Shown here piece after piece: positions 55,001 through 63,027 of a stretch of 64,000 bases of DNA. Numbering within the stretch: the stretch's first letter is position 1; every line of letters starts with the position of its first letter. The notes under the pieces were generated by a model. The model worked only from the letters and a program-made list of their open reading frames with translations, was not told where the DNA came from and did not search any database. Origin of the DNA: Desulfococcus sp041737845. GTDB lineage: Bacteria; Desulfobacterota; Desulfobacteria; Desulfobacterales; Desulfococcaceae. Where the stretch lies: positions 1 to 64,000 of the forward strand of contig NZ_JBGSQX010000107.1 in NCBI RefSeq assembly GCF_041737845.1, written 5' to 3'. Both the position numbers and the translations under genes were made by a program.

Positions 55001-55765
55001 CGCAAAATAGTTGTAGCAGTTGGTGTTCCCTTCGTTTCCGTTTTGATACAACCTGACGATCCGGCTTACGCCGCCATATGTGGTTGCGCAGTTCCCGTAC
55101 TCACCGAGATTTTCATTCCAATCCTGTTTGGTATAAAACAGGCCGCCGCACCAGGCATTGCTGCAGGCGGGATTCGCCGTGCCGTACATCAGGCGGGAAT
55201 CGAGGACAAAAACCAGCTTTGATCCCGCCTTGAACACGATCGGCTTCCCTTCCGCATCGACGAGGAATTTCTTGTTGTCCTTGGCGTTGACTGCGCCGTC
55301 GCCATTGGCATCCACCTCCGCGGGGAAATCGAGGGCGCCGTCATTGTCGTTGTCGTTGATTCGTGTATAGAGCCAGCGGATCTTGGTGACATCCGGACCG
55401 CCGGTTCCGGTCACATCAGTCTCGTACATCCAGCCGAACCGGCTGTGGGTAAAGCCTGCGCCCTCATACAGGAAGGTCACGGAGACCTCCTGGTCGATGG
55501 GAATCTCAATATTGGAGGGATCGAGCTGCTTGCTCTGGGTGTCTAGTTGCAGGTCGCCGTTGTCGTTCAGGATGATCCCCGTCACATCAAAATCCTCCAG
55601 GACGAACCCCTCGCTGTAATCCGGCGAGGTCACCGGCAGTGCGCACCCGGCGATCACCGTATCCCCGTCCGCAACTGCGGACCCGGCGGAAGCCAGGCAG
55701 AGGATGACGGCGGCGACCAACAGGATCAATCCCCTGTGGAATGGCGCTGTGTTTTTCACGCTCAT
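52052..55765 (-). CDS. pilY1: PilY1-like pilus tip/adhesin protein with DUF4114 region
   Basis: A 1237-residue exported protein. A signal peptide covers residues about 10-35. The N-terminal third holds DNDNDGALDFPAEVDANGDG, an EF-hand/dockerin-like calcium site, and a DUF4114-like NAWILGFDDTKLDG with DFDFNDLVFLI. The C-terminal 450 residues are a PQQ-like beta-propeller of PilY1 type: KVTVFVGSLDGMLHAFDGG, AYIPGNLVSKMK and DSDGDGFADRFYVGT (calcium loop). PilY1 sits at the type IV pilus tip and affects extension, adhesion and surface sensing. GGAG before ATG 55765 sets the start. It is the last gene of the minor pilin operon. Confidence 0.88.
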   Translation of the reverse strand: MSVKNTAPFHRGLILLVAAVILCLASAGSAVADGDTVIAGCALPVTSPDYSEGFVLEDFDVTGIILNDNGDLQLDTQSKQLDPSNIEIPIDQEVSVTFLYEGAGFTHSRFGWMYETDVTGTGGPDVTKIRWLYTRINDNDNDGALDFPAEVDANGDGAVNAKDNKKFLVDAEGKPIVFKAGSKLVFVLDSRLMYGTANPACSNAWCGGLFYTKQDWNENLGEYGNCATTYGGVSRIVRLYQNGNEGNTNCYNYFADCSAAGAACHTQGWMDQAAIDRLKALYGYEFRDPATGDPAGFNEVELQMVAGRPSIHAILGAPNNTPNAWILGFDDTKLDGTSTNDFDFNDLVFLIERITGGMASLKQTKTISPADDDAFYTRIEFEVEDAMPCPGVTGIDYFYSVNYEKDAEGNYLLDEVGAKKPIWYKIGTEENPWVTVYSFTDEDGGPSLTEGEPNISQSENLAGTWKAGYPAYTYRKAEIDLVAGNNVGRDLLWKAELRSESELCAPVVLDVKLNGTVARHAFFSRSSPIIQTNLIYSGSYETPDPLDNAWMSDPELRGHLKAVQIYDPDTLETTLGTDGANVKWDAGQVLKNRDLTSDPRTIYFPNMTAAVHTVTITDGVDGTTKDFTGTIENYPVLDGTFVVGAQTEDEEGIIRSETLKDVYTNDVLDTETPGASGKVNRFTGAYEIHFSHPPKADTGIVLTYTSYETTVGTPEILGTGNAKVTDALLNIGGTGINKEKLIKWVLGFKDDGTERTWPLGPVDHSAAAVMTPPGIPAWYYVEEFSSDLKSSFYDPDPNNTSTFAATHKNRKVTVFVGSLDGMLHAFDGGTFSWEDNKKTTQKEERGHFVWSGEASSTAQYGTGEELWAYIPGNLVSKMKNNYSKQDLSKALVDASPAISDVYIGGSWRTVLIFAQGSGGHMITCLDVTEPELPTLLWEFGDPGLFRSQSSPSIGMVKDSGGGAKWVSFWVSGYTDPGEHPGVYMVDVADGTLVGGAKMTLDAAGSEGMGGIGSGQPALVDSDGDGFADRFYVGTDKGYMYRVDISNIASPSDSVINGSERDAERGIYGSPAVVVEEDGVRILFGTGGDAATDDSFSYKFYAYLDTKDGASLDWSYTLDAQERVYTSAFVAAGQVYFGTTTATSEDPCAAGGDNTGNLYAFSTKLETPDSTPAPLSKIPLPTGSGRVSPIVDDEHVYIKTTNGLLKSYGGAGYNNAAAGVASEDWGSKVFMRSWREIF

Positions 55766-55836
55766 GTTTTCTTCTCCATAACAGTGTTCAATGTTCATGG
55801 TCGGGAAATGAAAAGGCCCCTGGTGGGTTCATTCCG

Positions 55837-56481
55837 CTAAATCCCCTGGTCGAGCTGCGTCTGGGCCAGATCTCCCGAGTCGATACCTTCGAGATCGACG
55901 CCCTTGTTGGCCTTGTCCGGCCCGAAGTTCTGCTGGGCCGTGTAGGTGTGGACGGGCTTTTTGCTCTCTTCCGTCGTGTACTGACCCGAAACGCTGATCT
56001 CCACGCCGGAAAAACCGCCGTCCGGACCGCTCGCGACAGACCGGAGGAAGACGACCCCGTCCGTGGTTGACTGGTTGTCGAAGACCGTTACCGTGTAGGT
56101 GTGATCCCCAAAGGTGTTGTTATTAAGAAGATATTTCTCTCCCGGATAAATGGGATCCGAAACATCCGCCAGGGTGCTGGAGCCGTCAAACAGAAAAGCC
56201 CAGCTATCCACCGTCTTGCCGGCGTTGGCGTCCGGGTCGGCATTGTGGTCGTCGATCATCTGACCCAGCAGTTTTTTCCCGTGCTGAATGCCCGATTCCG
56301 CCGCGTAGAAGGCCGCCTGTTTCTTTTTGTTCGAGTTGCTGGTGAGAATTTCGAGCACCGATGTATTGGTGGCCGCCACGCCGATGATGGTGAGCACCAC
56401 CAAGAGCAGCATGGTGACCACCAGGGCGGAGCCGTCTTCGGAGCATCCGATGCGCATGAATGACTGTCGATATGGCTTCAT
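55837..56481 (-). CDS. pilX: PilX-type minor pilin assembly protein
   Basis: A 214-residue protein with a PilX N-terminus: SEDGSALVVTMLLLVVLTIIGVAATNTSVLE, quoted by its parts EDGSALVVTMLLLVV and NTSVLEI. One hydrophobic helix (residues about 18-40) is followed by AAFYAAESGIQHGK, typical of PilX. A soluble domain follows. AGGAT and GGGGAG precede ATG 56481. It lies between pilW and pilY1 and helps pilus assembly. Confidence 0.85.
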   Translation of the reverse strand: MKPYRQSFMRIGCSEDGSALVVTMLLLVVLTIIGVAATNTSVLEILTSNSNKKKQAAFYAAESGIQHGKKLLGQMIDDHNADPDANAGKTVDSWAFLFDGSSTLADVSDPIYPGEKYLLNNNTFGDHTYTVTVFDNQSTTDGVVFLRSVASGPDGGFSGVEISVSGQYTTEESKKPVHTYTAQQNFGPDKANKGVDLEGIDSGDLAQTQLDQGI

Positions 56482-56584
56482 ATCCTGTCTCCCCTGAGTT
56501 GTTTTGGTGAATGGAACGCCCGTACCACCGTTCCCGTTTCATCGCAGGCGCTTCGGGCGCATTTTCTATCGCCGTTCCGAAAAA

Positions 56585-57805
56585 TCATTCCTCCGTGTCG
56601 TCACCCTCCGCACTGTCGTCGTCCGCATCGTCGTCTTCCGTATCTTCCCCCCCGCCGCCTCCCGTGGCGTCCTCGGGGGATTCCAGAGTCATATTCCGAA
56701 CCTCGACCGTGACCTGGGAGAGCCTGCGGCGGAAATAGTCCGTTCCGTCTGCGGCAAGGTGATCCTCGACGGCGGGGCGGCCGTTCGCCTCCAGTTCCTT
56801 GCGGGCCCGGTCGGTCCGACCCAGGACGCTGATGCGGATGGCCCGGACCATGGCCTTGTTGGCGTCCGTCAAATCGTCGGCATTCAGGTCGGTGTCGTCC
56901 GAGCCGTCGATCCACTCATCCACCACATTGTCGTCATCGTTGTCCAGCCCGAATGCGAACTGCAGGTCTTCAATGTGTTCGGCCACGGGATCGGTCGTCT
57001 CCCCCCCGCCGGTAGAGATATTCGGATCAAAAGTCCGCATCAATATGCCGTCCTGAAGAAAATAATGAATTTCCGATATGGGTCCCGAGTCGAAAAATTT
57101 TATCTTGCTTCCGGCTGGATAACTATTCGTCGAGGAACCGTTCAGCGGCGTATTGGTGAAACTGCCTGCCCCCGAATCGACACTTGTGATGGCAATCCTG
57201 TCGGCCCGATCAGCGTCGGGATGGATGATCACGCCGATGATCGGCGTCCCTGAAGTCCCGTTCTGCTCACCTCCCCGACAATAGCAGGATCCGTTCCAAA
57301 GGTTGAAATTCGGCGCCGTCGACGCTAAATCCTCATTGACAAACAGGGTGGTTGAATCAACATCGATAGGATCGGTCGTTTCGCTCCCGTCACTCAGCAA
57401 ATTTTTAAGCGTCAATTCCGGCAATGCGGAGCAGGATACTTCCCCGGAGGGAGGCGTTCCGCATGGATCGGGTATTGGAACGAAATAACGTACAGTCAGC
57501 GTATCACTTTCGCCCGCACCGCCGTTATTCTCGAAATCCAGAACCAAAAAGTTCTCCGCTGCAATATCCGATAGTCGTGGATAATCCGCAAACCCGGCCC
57601 CGGCCATGCGCACATCCCTTTCAATGAAGGATTTGGCGATGCGAAGGTCCTGCTGCATAGCGGCGACATCCTCCTGGATGTTGTAAGAGCTCTGGCTATA
57701 GTTAAATACGCCGATGGCCGCGCTGATGACGATCATCCCCAGCCCCAGTGCGATGAGCATCTCGATCAGGGTAAACCCTGACTGATGCCGACGTGGGTTC
57801 TCCAT
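56585..57805 (-). CDS. pilW: PilW-type minor pilin
   Basis: A 406-residue pilin-like protein. The prepilin site is SGFTLIEMLIALGLG, cut after Gly by PilD. Then a large soluble domain, with an acidic, low-complexity C-terminal tail of Asp, Glu and Gly. An ATG at 57826 overlaps the pilV stop (TAATG), but ATG 57805 has a G-rich site upstream; the choice is uncertain. The tail is unusually acidic for this family and may bind calcium. Confidence 0.83.
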   Translation of the reverse strand: MENPRRHQSGFTLIEMLIALGLGMIVISAAIGVFNYSQSSYNIQEDVAAMQQDLRIAKSFIERDVRMAGAGFADYPRLSDIAAENFLVLDFENNGGAGESDTLTVRYFVPIPDPCGTPPSGEVSCSALPELTLKNLLSDGSETTDPIDVDSTTLFVNEDLASTAPNFNLWNGSCYCRGGEQNGTSGTPIIGVIIHPDADRADRIAITSVDSGAGSFTNTPLNGSSTNSYPAGSKIKFFDSGPISEIHYFLQDGILMRTFDPNISTGGGETTDPVAEHIEDLQFAFGLDNDDDNVVDEWIDGSDDTDLNADDLTDANKAMVRAIRISVLGRTDRARKELEANGRPAVEDHLAADGTDYFRRRLSQVTVEVRNMTLESPEDATGGGGGEDTEDDDADDDSAEGDDTEE

Positions 57806-57825
57806 GGTCTTTGTTTCCCCCCTCA

Positions 57826-58206
57826 TTATCTTGAAATGATCGTCCGAAAAGCGATCTGGTGGTTCTTCTTACCCGTCTGGTCGGTCCAGGAAACCTGAAC
57901 CTCGACGGTCTTGACGCCGTCTTCTGGCGTGTCTTTCTGAACAATGGTCTTCCGGGTAAACCCATCATCGTCCATTTCCTCATCCTCGCTCACGACCTCT
58001 TCATAGGTCAGGTTCCGCAGGCCCTCCATTTTGTTCTGAATCCGCTCGGTCGCGCCGTTCAGCTTCGTTCCGTAGGCGTTTCCACTGATGGCGTTCACCT
58101 GCATGGCCGCCACCCCCAGGAGGCCGATGGCCAGGATCACCATGGCGATCAAAACCTCGAGCAGAGAAAAGCCGGCATCGCCTTTGACATCTCTCATGTG
58201 TTCCAT
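57826..58206 (-). CDS. pilV: PilV-type minor pilin
   Basis: A 126-residue pseudopilin. The prepilin site AGFSLLEVLIAMVILAIGLL is followed by AAMQVNAISGNAYG, typical of PilV. The ATG at 58206 directly follows the stop of the FimT-like gene, with GGGAG upstream. A small soluble domain follows. Confidence 0.85.
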   Translation of the reverse strand: MEHMRDVKGDAGFSLLEVLIAMVILAIGLLGVAAMQVNAISGNAYGTKLNGATERIQNKMEGLRNLTYEEVVSEDEEMDDDGFTRKTIVQKDTPEDGVKTVEVQVSWTDQTGKKNHQIAFRTIISR

Positions 58207-58743
58207 TTAAGACTCCCATCCCTGGCCGTAGTTTGCCCACACCTTGATTCTGCCGGTCCGCGCAATGGACCCCACCGCAAACGTCTGCCCCTTTCCGTTC
58301 ACCACATACACGGTTCCCGATTCACTGCTGCCGTCTGATTTGAACGTCACCCGGTTGCCCGAAAAGCTGACCCCGTCCTCGGGTTCAGTCCCGCCCGGCC
58401 TCGCCCCGGCCCCCTCCCCGATGCCAAAGGTGACATCGCCATAGCCTGGCAGACCAATCTCCTTCACCTTGACGTCGTCTTCCGTGTCCAGGGTCCGGTC
58501 GTCGCCGGCATGGATGAGTGAATAATTCTGGTTGGCCGTGTCAAACAGGACAACCCAGGTTCTGCCGTCCCGCATGGCGTTGATGCGGGCCATCTGGAAA
58601 TGGGAGACGATATCCCTTCCCGCACTTTTGATCCGCGCCCTGTCCCGCTGCGCCATGAAGGTGGGAAACCCCATGGCCGCCACGACGGCGACAACGAGCA
58701 TCGCGATGAGAAGCTCGATCATCGTAAATCCCTTATTTTTCAT
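58207..58743 (-). CDS. fimT: FimT/GspH-type minor pilin
   Basis: A 178-residue pseudopilin. The prepilin site KGFTMIELLIAMLVVAVVAA is followed by a GspH/FimT domain with AGRDIVSHFQMARINAMRDG and a C-terminal VYVVNGKGQTFAVGS. GGAGG six bases before ATG 58743 sets the start. It is the first gene of the operon fimT-pilV-pilW-pilX-pilY1 and has a sigma-54-type promoter (58809-58823). Confidence 0.85.
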   Translation of the reverse strand: MKNKGFTMIELLIAMLVVAVVAAMGFPTFMAQRDRARIKSAGRDIVSHFQMARINAMRDGRTWVVLFDTANQNYSLIHAGDDRTLDTEDDVKVKEIGLPGYGDVTFGIGEGAGARPGGTEPEDGVSFSGNRVTFKSDGSSESGTVYVVNGKGQTFAVGSIARTGRIKVWANYGQGWES

Positions 58744-58808
58744 TATCCTCCCCTTCATTCCCGAAAAAGCGCATTAACTTTCTTCATATATGAATACAGC
58801 TTCCTCAA

Positions 58809-58823
58809 GCAATTAAAGTGCCA
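58809..58823 (-). promoter_or_regulatory. Sigma-54 promoter of the minor pilin operon
   Basis: On the minus strand TGGCAC-N5-TTGC, with the GG and GC exactly 12 bases apart as in -24/-12 promoters. It lies 66 bases before fimT. Pilin and minor pilin genes are classically controlled by sigma-54 with a PilR-type activator; none is in the window. Confidence 0.75.
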
Positions 58824-58930
58824 AAAGCAGTCGATTTGCCGCAAATCATTTAAGATATATATTTCAACCATGCGGGTTGAATCATATTCAACATCATTTC
58901 AATTAATTAAACTATGTACAATCTGAAGCG

Positions 58931-58950
58931 TCAGGCAAGTGTATGCCTGA
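58931..58950 (+). promoter_or_regulatory. Inverted repeat ahead of a strong ribosome binding site
   Basis: TCAGGCA-AGTGTA-TGCCTGA, a perfect seven-base inverted repeat. It is followed directly by AAGGAGG and an ATG at 58961, so the hairpin could expose or hide the ribosome binding site. Confidence 0.5.
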
Positions 58951-58960
58951 AGGAGGTTGA

Positions 58961-59044
58961 ATGATCGGCGTGAAGGTGGGGCAGGAGTCAAAAAAATGGC
59001 TGGAGAAACTAATAACTATTTTTATAGACCATAAACTTTTTTAA
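58961..59044 (+). CDS. Possible 27-residue small protein
   Basis: An open frame of 27 codons, MIGVKVGQESKKWLEKLITI to the end DHKLF, behind a near-perfect AAGGAGG. No family recognised. It is preceded by an inverted repeat. It may be a small protein, a leader peptide, or chance; no homologue can be checked here. Confidence 0.3.
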   Translation: MIGVKVGQESKKWLEKLITIFIDHKLF

Positions 59045-59106
59045 TAGTTTGTTTAATATTTCTTACAATCAAGGCGCATGGACTTGCCGTTCGGAATCTC
59101 GCCTTC

Positions 59107-59142
59107 AAAAAAAAATCCGCCGCCTGAAAAACGGGCGACGGA
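59107..59142 (-). terminator. Terminator of the purine operon
   Basis: On the minus strand TCCGTCGCC pairs with GGCGGCGGA (one G-T pair) around an eight- to ten-base loop, followed by a run of nine Ts. Confidence 0.85.
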
Positions 59143-59194
59143 TCATTTCCGAATCGATTGAAACATCCCTGACGCTTCGATATTTCGGAAAAGA

Positions 59195-60004
59195 TCATCC
59201 TTTCCGAACAAAATCGACGGCATTTTTGAGGAGTTGCACGCCCGGGGGGGGATCCCGCCGGTATTTCTCGTGCAGGGCCTTGTCCCGGGTCCAGCCCGGA
59301 TGATTGGTGACGTGGTTGTAAGCCTCGGGGTGGGGCATCAAGCCGAACACCCGTCCCGTGGGATCGCAGATGCCGGCAATGTCCGCCATGGCGCCGTTGG
59401 GGTTGTCGGGAAACCGTCCCCCGGCAGGTTCCCCGTCGGGGGTCGCGTACTGCATCACGACCTGGTGATCCCGGATCAGGCGCTCCAGGATCGGCCCGTC
59501 GGCAAAGAACTTTCCCTCCCCGTGGCGAACGGGCAGGTAAAGGCGTTCCATGCCACGGGTAAAGACACAGGGGGAAGCCGGGTTCACCCGGAGATGGACC
59601 CAGTCGTCCCTGAAATTGCCGCAGTCGTTATGGGTCAGGGCCACCGACCGGCGCTGGTAATCCCCGTCGATCCCGGGCAGGAGCCCCAGGTTGACCAGGG
59701 TCTGGAAACCGTTGCAGATGCCCAGGACCAGGTTGCCCCTGCCGATGAAATCGAGGATCGCCTCTCCCACGGTGTTTTTCAGGCGGACCGCCTGGATCAC
59801 GCCGGCGCCGTGGTCGTCCCCCCAACTGAAGCCGCCGATGAAGACCAGGATCTGAACCCCGTCCAGTCGATCGGATCCGTCGATCAGGGAATTGATGTGG
59901 ACCCGCCGCACCCCGGCCCCGGCGCGCTCGAAGGCATAGGCGGTTTCATGGTCACAGTTGAGACCGTATCCGGTCAGCACCAGCACGTTCACATCGCGAT
60001 TCAT
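59195..60004 (-). CDS. purQ: PurQ-type glutamine amidotransferase subunit of FGAM synthase
   Basis: A 269-residue class I glutamine amidotransferase. LVFIGGFSWGDDHGAG is the typical PurQ stretch, GICNGFQTL has the nucleophile Cys, and FGLMPHPEAY holds the His and Glu of the triad. It is longer than B. subtilis PurQ and resembles the separate glutaminase subunits used with long PurL proteins. The start overlaps the purL stop (ATGA). Confidence 0.92.
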   Translation of the reverse strand: MNRDVNVLVLTGYGLNCDHETAYAFERAGAGVRRVHINSLIDGSDRLDGVQILVFIGGFSWGDDHGAGVIQAVRLKNTVGEAILDFIGRGNLVLGICNGFQTLVNLGLLPGIDGDYQRRSVALTHNDCGNFRDDWVHLRVNPASPCVFTRGMERLYLPVRHGEGKFFADGPILERLIRDHQVVMQYATPDGEPAGGRFPDNPNGAMADIAGICDPTGRVFGLMPHPEAYNHVTNHPGWTRDKALHEKYRRDPPPGVQLLKNAVDFVRKG

Positions 60005-62997
60005 GCCAACTCTCCAAAGGTGCCTTTCCAGGCGGCTGTAAGATCGTCCACCGAAAGCGAGAGCAGTGCGCCGCCGTCCAGGCCCCGGATCGCCAGGTCA
60101 AGGGTGTCGGTCACTGTCCCGACACAGGCAAACGCCGTTTCGGCCATGATTTTCTCAAATTCGGGGCAATGCCCGGGCGGGACCGTCACGATAAACCGTC
60201 CGGCGGACTCGGAAAAAAGGACGGCATCCGCCCGGTCAACGCCCTCCCCCGGGACCTTCGCGAGATCCACCTCCATTCCCAGATGGCCGCCCATGGCCGC
60301 CATGGCCAGATGGACCCCGAGCCCTCCCCGATAGACGCCGTGGACCGAGGCCGCGAGGCCCCTGGAAACGGCAGCGGCCAGGGCCGCGTACAAGGCAACG
60401 GTCTCTTCGGTCCGGACCTGCGGCACATTGAGGCCGATATAGCCCAGGTGGGCATAGTACTCGGAGGCCCCCAGCTCATTCCGGGTCGTTCCAAGGACAT
60501 AGACCCGGTCGCCAGCCGCCTTGGCGTCCATGGTGACGCAACCATGGATGTCCTCGATCACGCCGATGGTCGAGAACTGGAGGGTCTCCAGGGCCGAGAC
60601 CTTGTGGCTTTCCCCGTACGGCCCCGTCAGGTGACCGTCGACGTACATGCTGTCCTTTCCCGAGAGCAGGGGGATTTTATAGGCCATGCACAGGTCTTTC
60701 AGGGCGCGGCAGGCCCGGACGAGTTGGGCGGCCTTGAACCGGCCGTCGGGGTTCTTTTCGGGATGGTGCTGGATGCTGGGCCAGCAGAAATTGTCCACCC
60801 CGCCGATGTGGCCGACATCCGCGCCCACGGCGATCAGCCGGCGCACGGCTTCGTCAATGGTGCAGGCCGTCATGTGATAGGCGTCGATGGCGGAGTAGAA
60901 CGGCAGCAGCGCCTGGGAAACCGCAAGGCCCCGGCTCGAGGCCAATACCGGCCGGATGACCGCGGCGTCGGAGGCTGCGTCCCGATGCGCCCCGACCAGG
61001 GGCTTGATGACGCTGCCGCCCTGAACCTCGTGGTCATACTGCCGGATGATCCATTCCTTGGAGCCGATGTTGGGCCGCGCCAGCAGGTCCACCAGAAGCC
61101 GGCCGTACTCCTTCGGCGGCTGCACGACCGGCTCGATCAGGCCCCGCGCCTCCGGAGAGAGCCACACGGCGTCGAATTCCCACTGGGGAAAACCCGCGGT
61201 CAGCAGATCCATGTCGACATAGGCGCAGGTCCTTCCGCCGTAGGTGATGTGGAGCTTTCCGGTATCGGTGTACCGCCCGATGAGGGTGCTCTCCACGGCG
61301 TGCTTTCTCGACAGGGCCATGAACCGGTCGAGATGCTCAGGCTTGACGGCGACGGTCATACGTTCCTGGGACTCGGAGACCCAGATCTCCCATTGGTCGA
61401 GGCCCTCGTATTTGAGGGGGACATTTTCCAGATATACCTCACATCCATTGCTGTAGCGCGCCGACTCCCCCACCGAGGAGGAGAGCCCGCCGCCGCCGTT
61501 GTCGGTGATAAAGGCGATAAGGCCGTCGTCCCGGGCCTCCAGGAGAAAATCGTGCATTTTTTTCTGCGTGTAGGGGTCGCCGATCTGGACGTGGCCGGCC
61601 GGGGTGTGCTCCGAGAAGACCTCCGAGGAGGCGGTGACGCCGTGGATGCCGTCCTTCCCCACCCGTCCGCCGCACATGATCAACAGGTCGCCTGCGGTGG
61701 TCGTCTTCTTTTCTGCGGGCTCTCCGGCGAGAAAGGCGGGCATGATGCCCACGGCGGTGACGAAGACCAGGCATTTGCCCATGTATCCGGGATCGAAGGT
61801 GACCTGCCCGAAGGTCGTGGGGATGCCGCTCTTGTTCCCGCCGTCCCGGACCCCTTCGATGACGCCGTCCAGAAGCCGCCGGGGATGGAGGCGGGGTTTC
61901 AGTTGCCCGTCGTAATCCCGGGGGCCGACACAAAAGCCGTAGGTTCCCATGACGAGCCTGGCGCCCTTTCCCGTCCCCATGGGGTCCCGGTAGACCCCGA
62001 CGATGCCGGTGATGGCCCCGCCGTAGGCCTCCATGTTGGAGGGGGAGTTGTGGGTCTCCCCGGTGATCACATAATGATGGTTCTCGTCGAACCGGCCGGC
62101 CCCGGCGTTGTCCCAGAGCACGGAAACCACCCAGGGCTTCTTCGCCTGGAGCGCCAGGGTGGGCTCCTGGATGAAGGTTTTGAAGAGATTGTCCACGATC
62201 TCCACCGGCGCGTCCGGACCGGACCGATACCGGAAAAGCCCGCCAAAGGTGTTGTGGTTGCAATGGTCGCTCCGGGCCTGGGAGATATATTCGAGTTCCA
62301 CGTCCGTGGGGTCGGACAGGCCGATCGACGCCCGATTCACCCGGACCGAATCCTTGAGGAAGTAGGCGCGGATGACCGGGATGTCGTTGGGATTCAGGGC
62401 GAGGTTCCGGGCGTCGCTGATCTGCTGAAGGGTCCGGTCGCTGTCGATGGGGAGGGTCGAAAGCGTCGGGGTGTGGTTGAGCTTGACCCTGGGGACGATG
62501 ATGCCGATCCCTGCTTCCGGGTCCCACCGGTCTTTGCCGATCACCCGCCACTGCTGGATGATGTCGTTGGCCAGAAGCTCCTCGGCCAGCCGGTCCACCT
62601 GGCCTGCGGTGAGCGCCTTGCCCGTGAGGCAGTAGCGTTTTGAGGTGTACACCGCCGCGTCGGGCGGGAGCGCCGCCCCCAGGATGTCGGCCATGGCCTC
62701 CATGGCCGTTGCCCCGGGATTGTCCCGGACGCCGGGGCGGTATCCGATCCAGAGGGTGAAATCAAAGGGCGTCGGAAGGGGGGCAAAGGAGGAAACCTGG
62801 GTGACGGGGTTGGTGAAAAGCTCCGTCCGCACGCGTTCCAGCGCCGCCGCCGGCAGGTCCGCATCCATCGTGACGACCTGAATGGTCCGGACATCCTCGA
62901 TGTCGATGCCGAAATAATCCTTCGCCTTTCGGCGGATGCCCCGGCCCTCCGGGTCCGGAATATCGGACCGGATTGTGATCTCTAATCGATGTGGCAT
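60001..62997 (-). CDS. purL: FGAM synthase PurL
   Basis: A 998-residue phosphoribosylformylglycinamidine synthase, the fourth step of purine synthesis. SDHCNHNTFGG (N-terminal ATP and substrate site), TGETHNSPSNMEA and SGKDSMYVDG in the C-terminal half are recognised. The protein is longer than the small PurL of Gram-positives and lacks the fused glutaminase domain of the E. coli enzyme, which is supplied by purQ. No PurS-like gene is in the window. The ribosome binding site is weak. It follows rseP by 30 bases. Confidence 0.95.
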   Translation of the reverse strand: MPHRLEITIRSDIPDPEGRGIRRKAKDYFGIDIEDVRTIQVVTMDADLPAAALERVRTELFTNPVTQVSSFAPLPTPFDFTLWIGYRPGVRDNPGATAMEAMADILGAALPPDAAVYTSKRYCLTGKALTAGQVDRLAEELLANDIIQQWRVIGKDRWDPEAGIGIIVPRVKLNHTPTLSTLPIDSDRTLQQISDARNLALNPNDIPVIRAYFLKDSVRVNRASIGLSDPTDVELEYISQARSDHCNHNTFGGLFRYRSGPDAPVEIVDNLFKTFIQEPTLALQAKKPWVVSVLWDNAGAGRFDENHHYVITGETHNSPSNMEAYGGAITGIVGVYRDPMGTGKGARLVMGTYGFCVGPRDYDGQLKPRLHPRRLLDGVIEGVRDGGNKSGIPTTFGQVTFDPGYMGKCLVFVTAVGIMPAFLAGEPAEKKTTTAGDLLIMCGGRVGKDGIHGVTASSEVFSEHTPAGHVQIGDPYTQKKMHDFLLEARDDGLIAFITDNGGGGLSSSVGESARYSNGCEVYLENVPLKYEGLDQWEIWVSESQERMTVAVKPEHLDRFMALSRKHAVESTLIGRYTDTGKLHITYGGRTCAYVDMDLLTAGFPQWEFDAVWLSPEARGLIEPVVQPPKEYGRLLVDLLARPNIGSKEWIIRQYDHEVQGGSVIKPLVGAHRDAASDAAVIRPVLASSRGLAVSQALLPFYSAIDAYHMTACTIDEAVRRLIAVGADVGHIGGVDNFCWPSIQHHPEKNPDGRFKAAQLVRACRALKDLCMAYKIPLLSGKDSMYVDGHLTGPYGESHKVSALETLQFSTIGVIEDIHGCVTMDAKAAGDRVYVLGTTRNELGASEYYAHLGYIGLNVPQVRTEETVALYAALAAAVSRGLAASVHGVYRGGLGVHLAMAAMGGHLGMEVDLAKVPGEGVDRADAVLFSESAGRFIVTVPPGHCPEFEKIMAETAFACVGTVTDTLDLAIRGLDGGALLSLSVDDLTAAWKGTFGELA

Positions 62998-63027
62998 AAG
63001 CGTATGGTGGGTTGAAGGTTAGAAAAG

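Larger units (their letters stand above)
58744..59194. other. Intergenic region between pilus and purine operons
   Basis: AT-rich and without a large gene. It holds the sigma-54 promoter for the pilus operon, an inverted repeat with a possible 27-codon reading frame on the plus strand, and the terminator of the purine operon. Confidence 0.7.

Noticed and set aside
60169..62643. Plus-strand open frame of 824 codons opposite purL
   Set aside because: It is entirely antisense to a clear PurL and has no recognisable domain.
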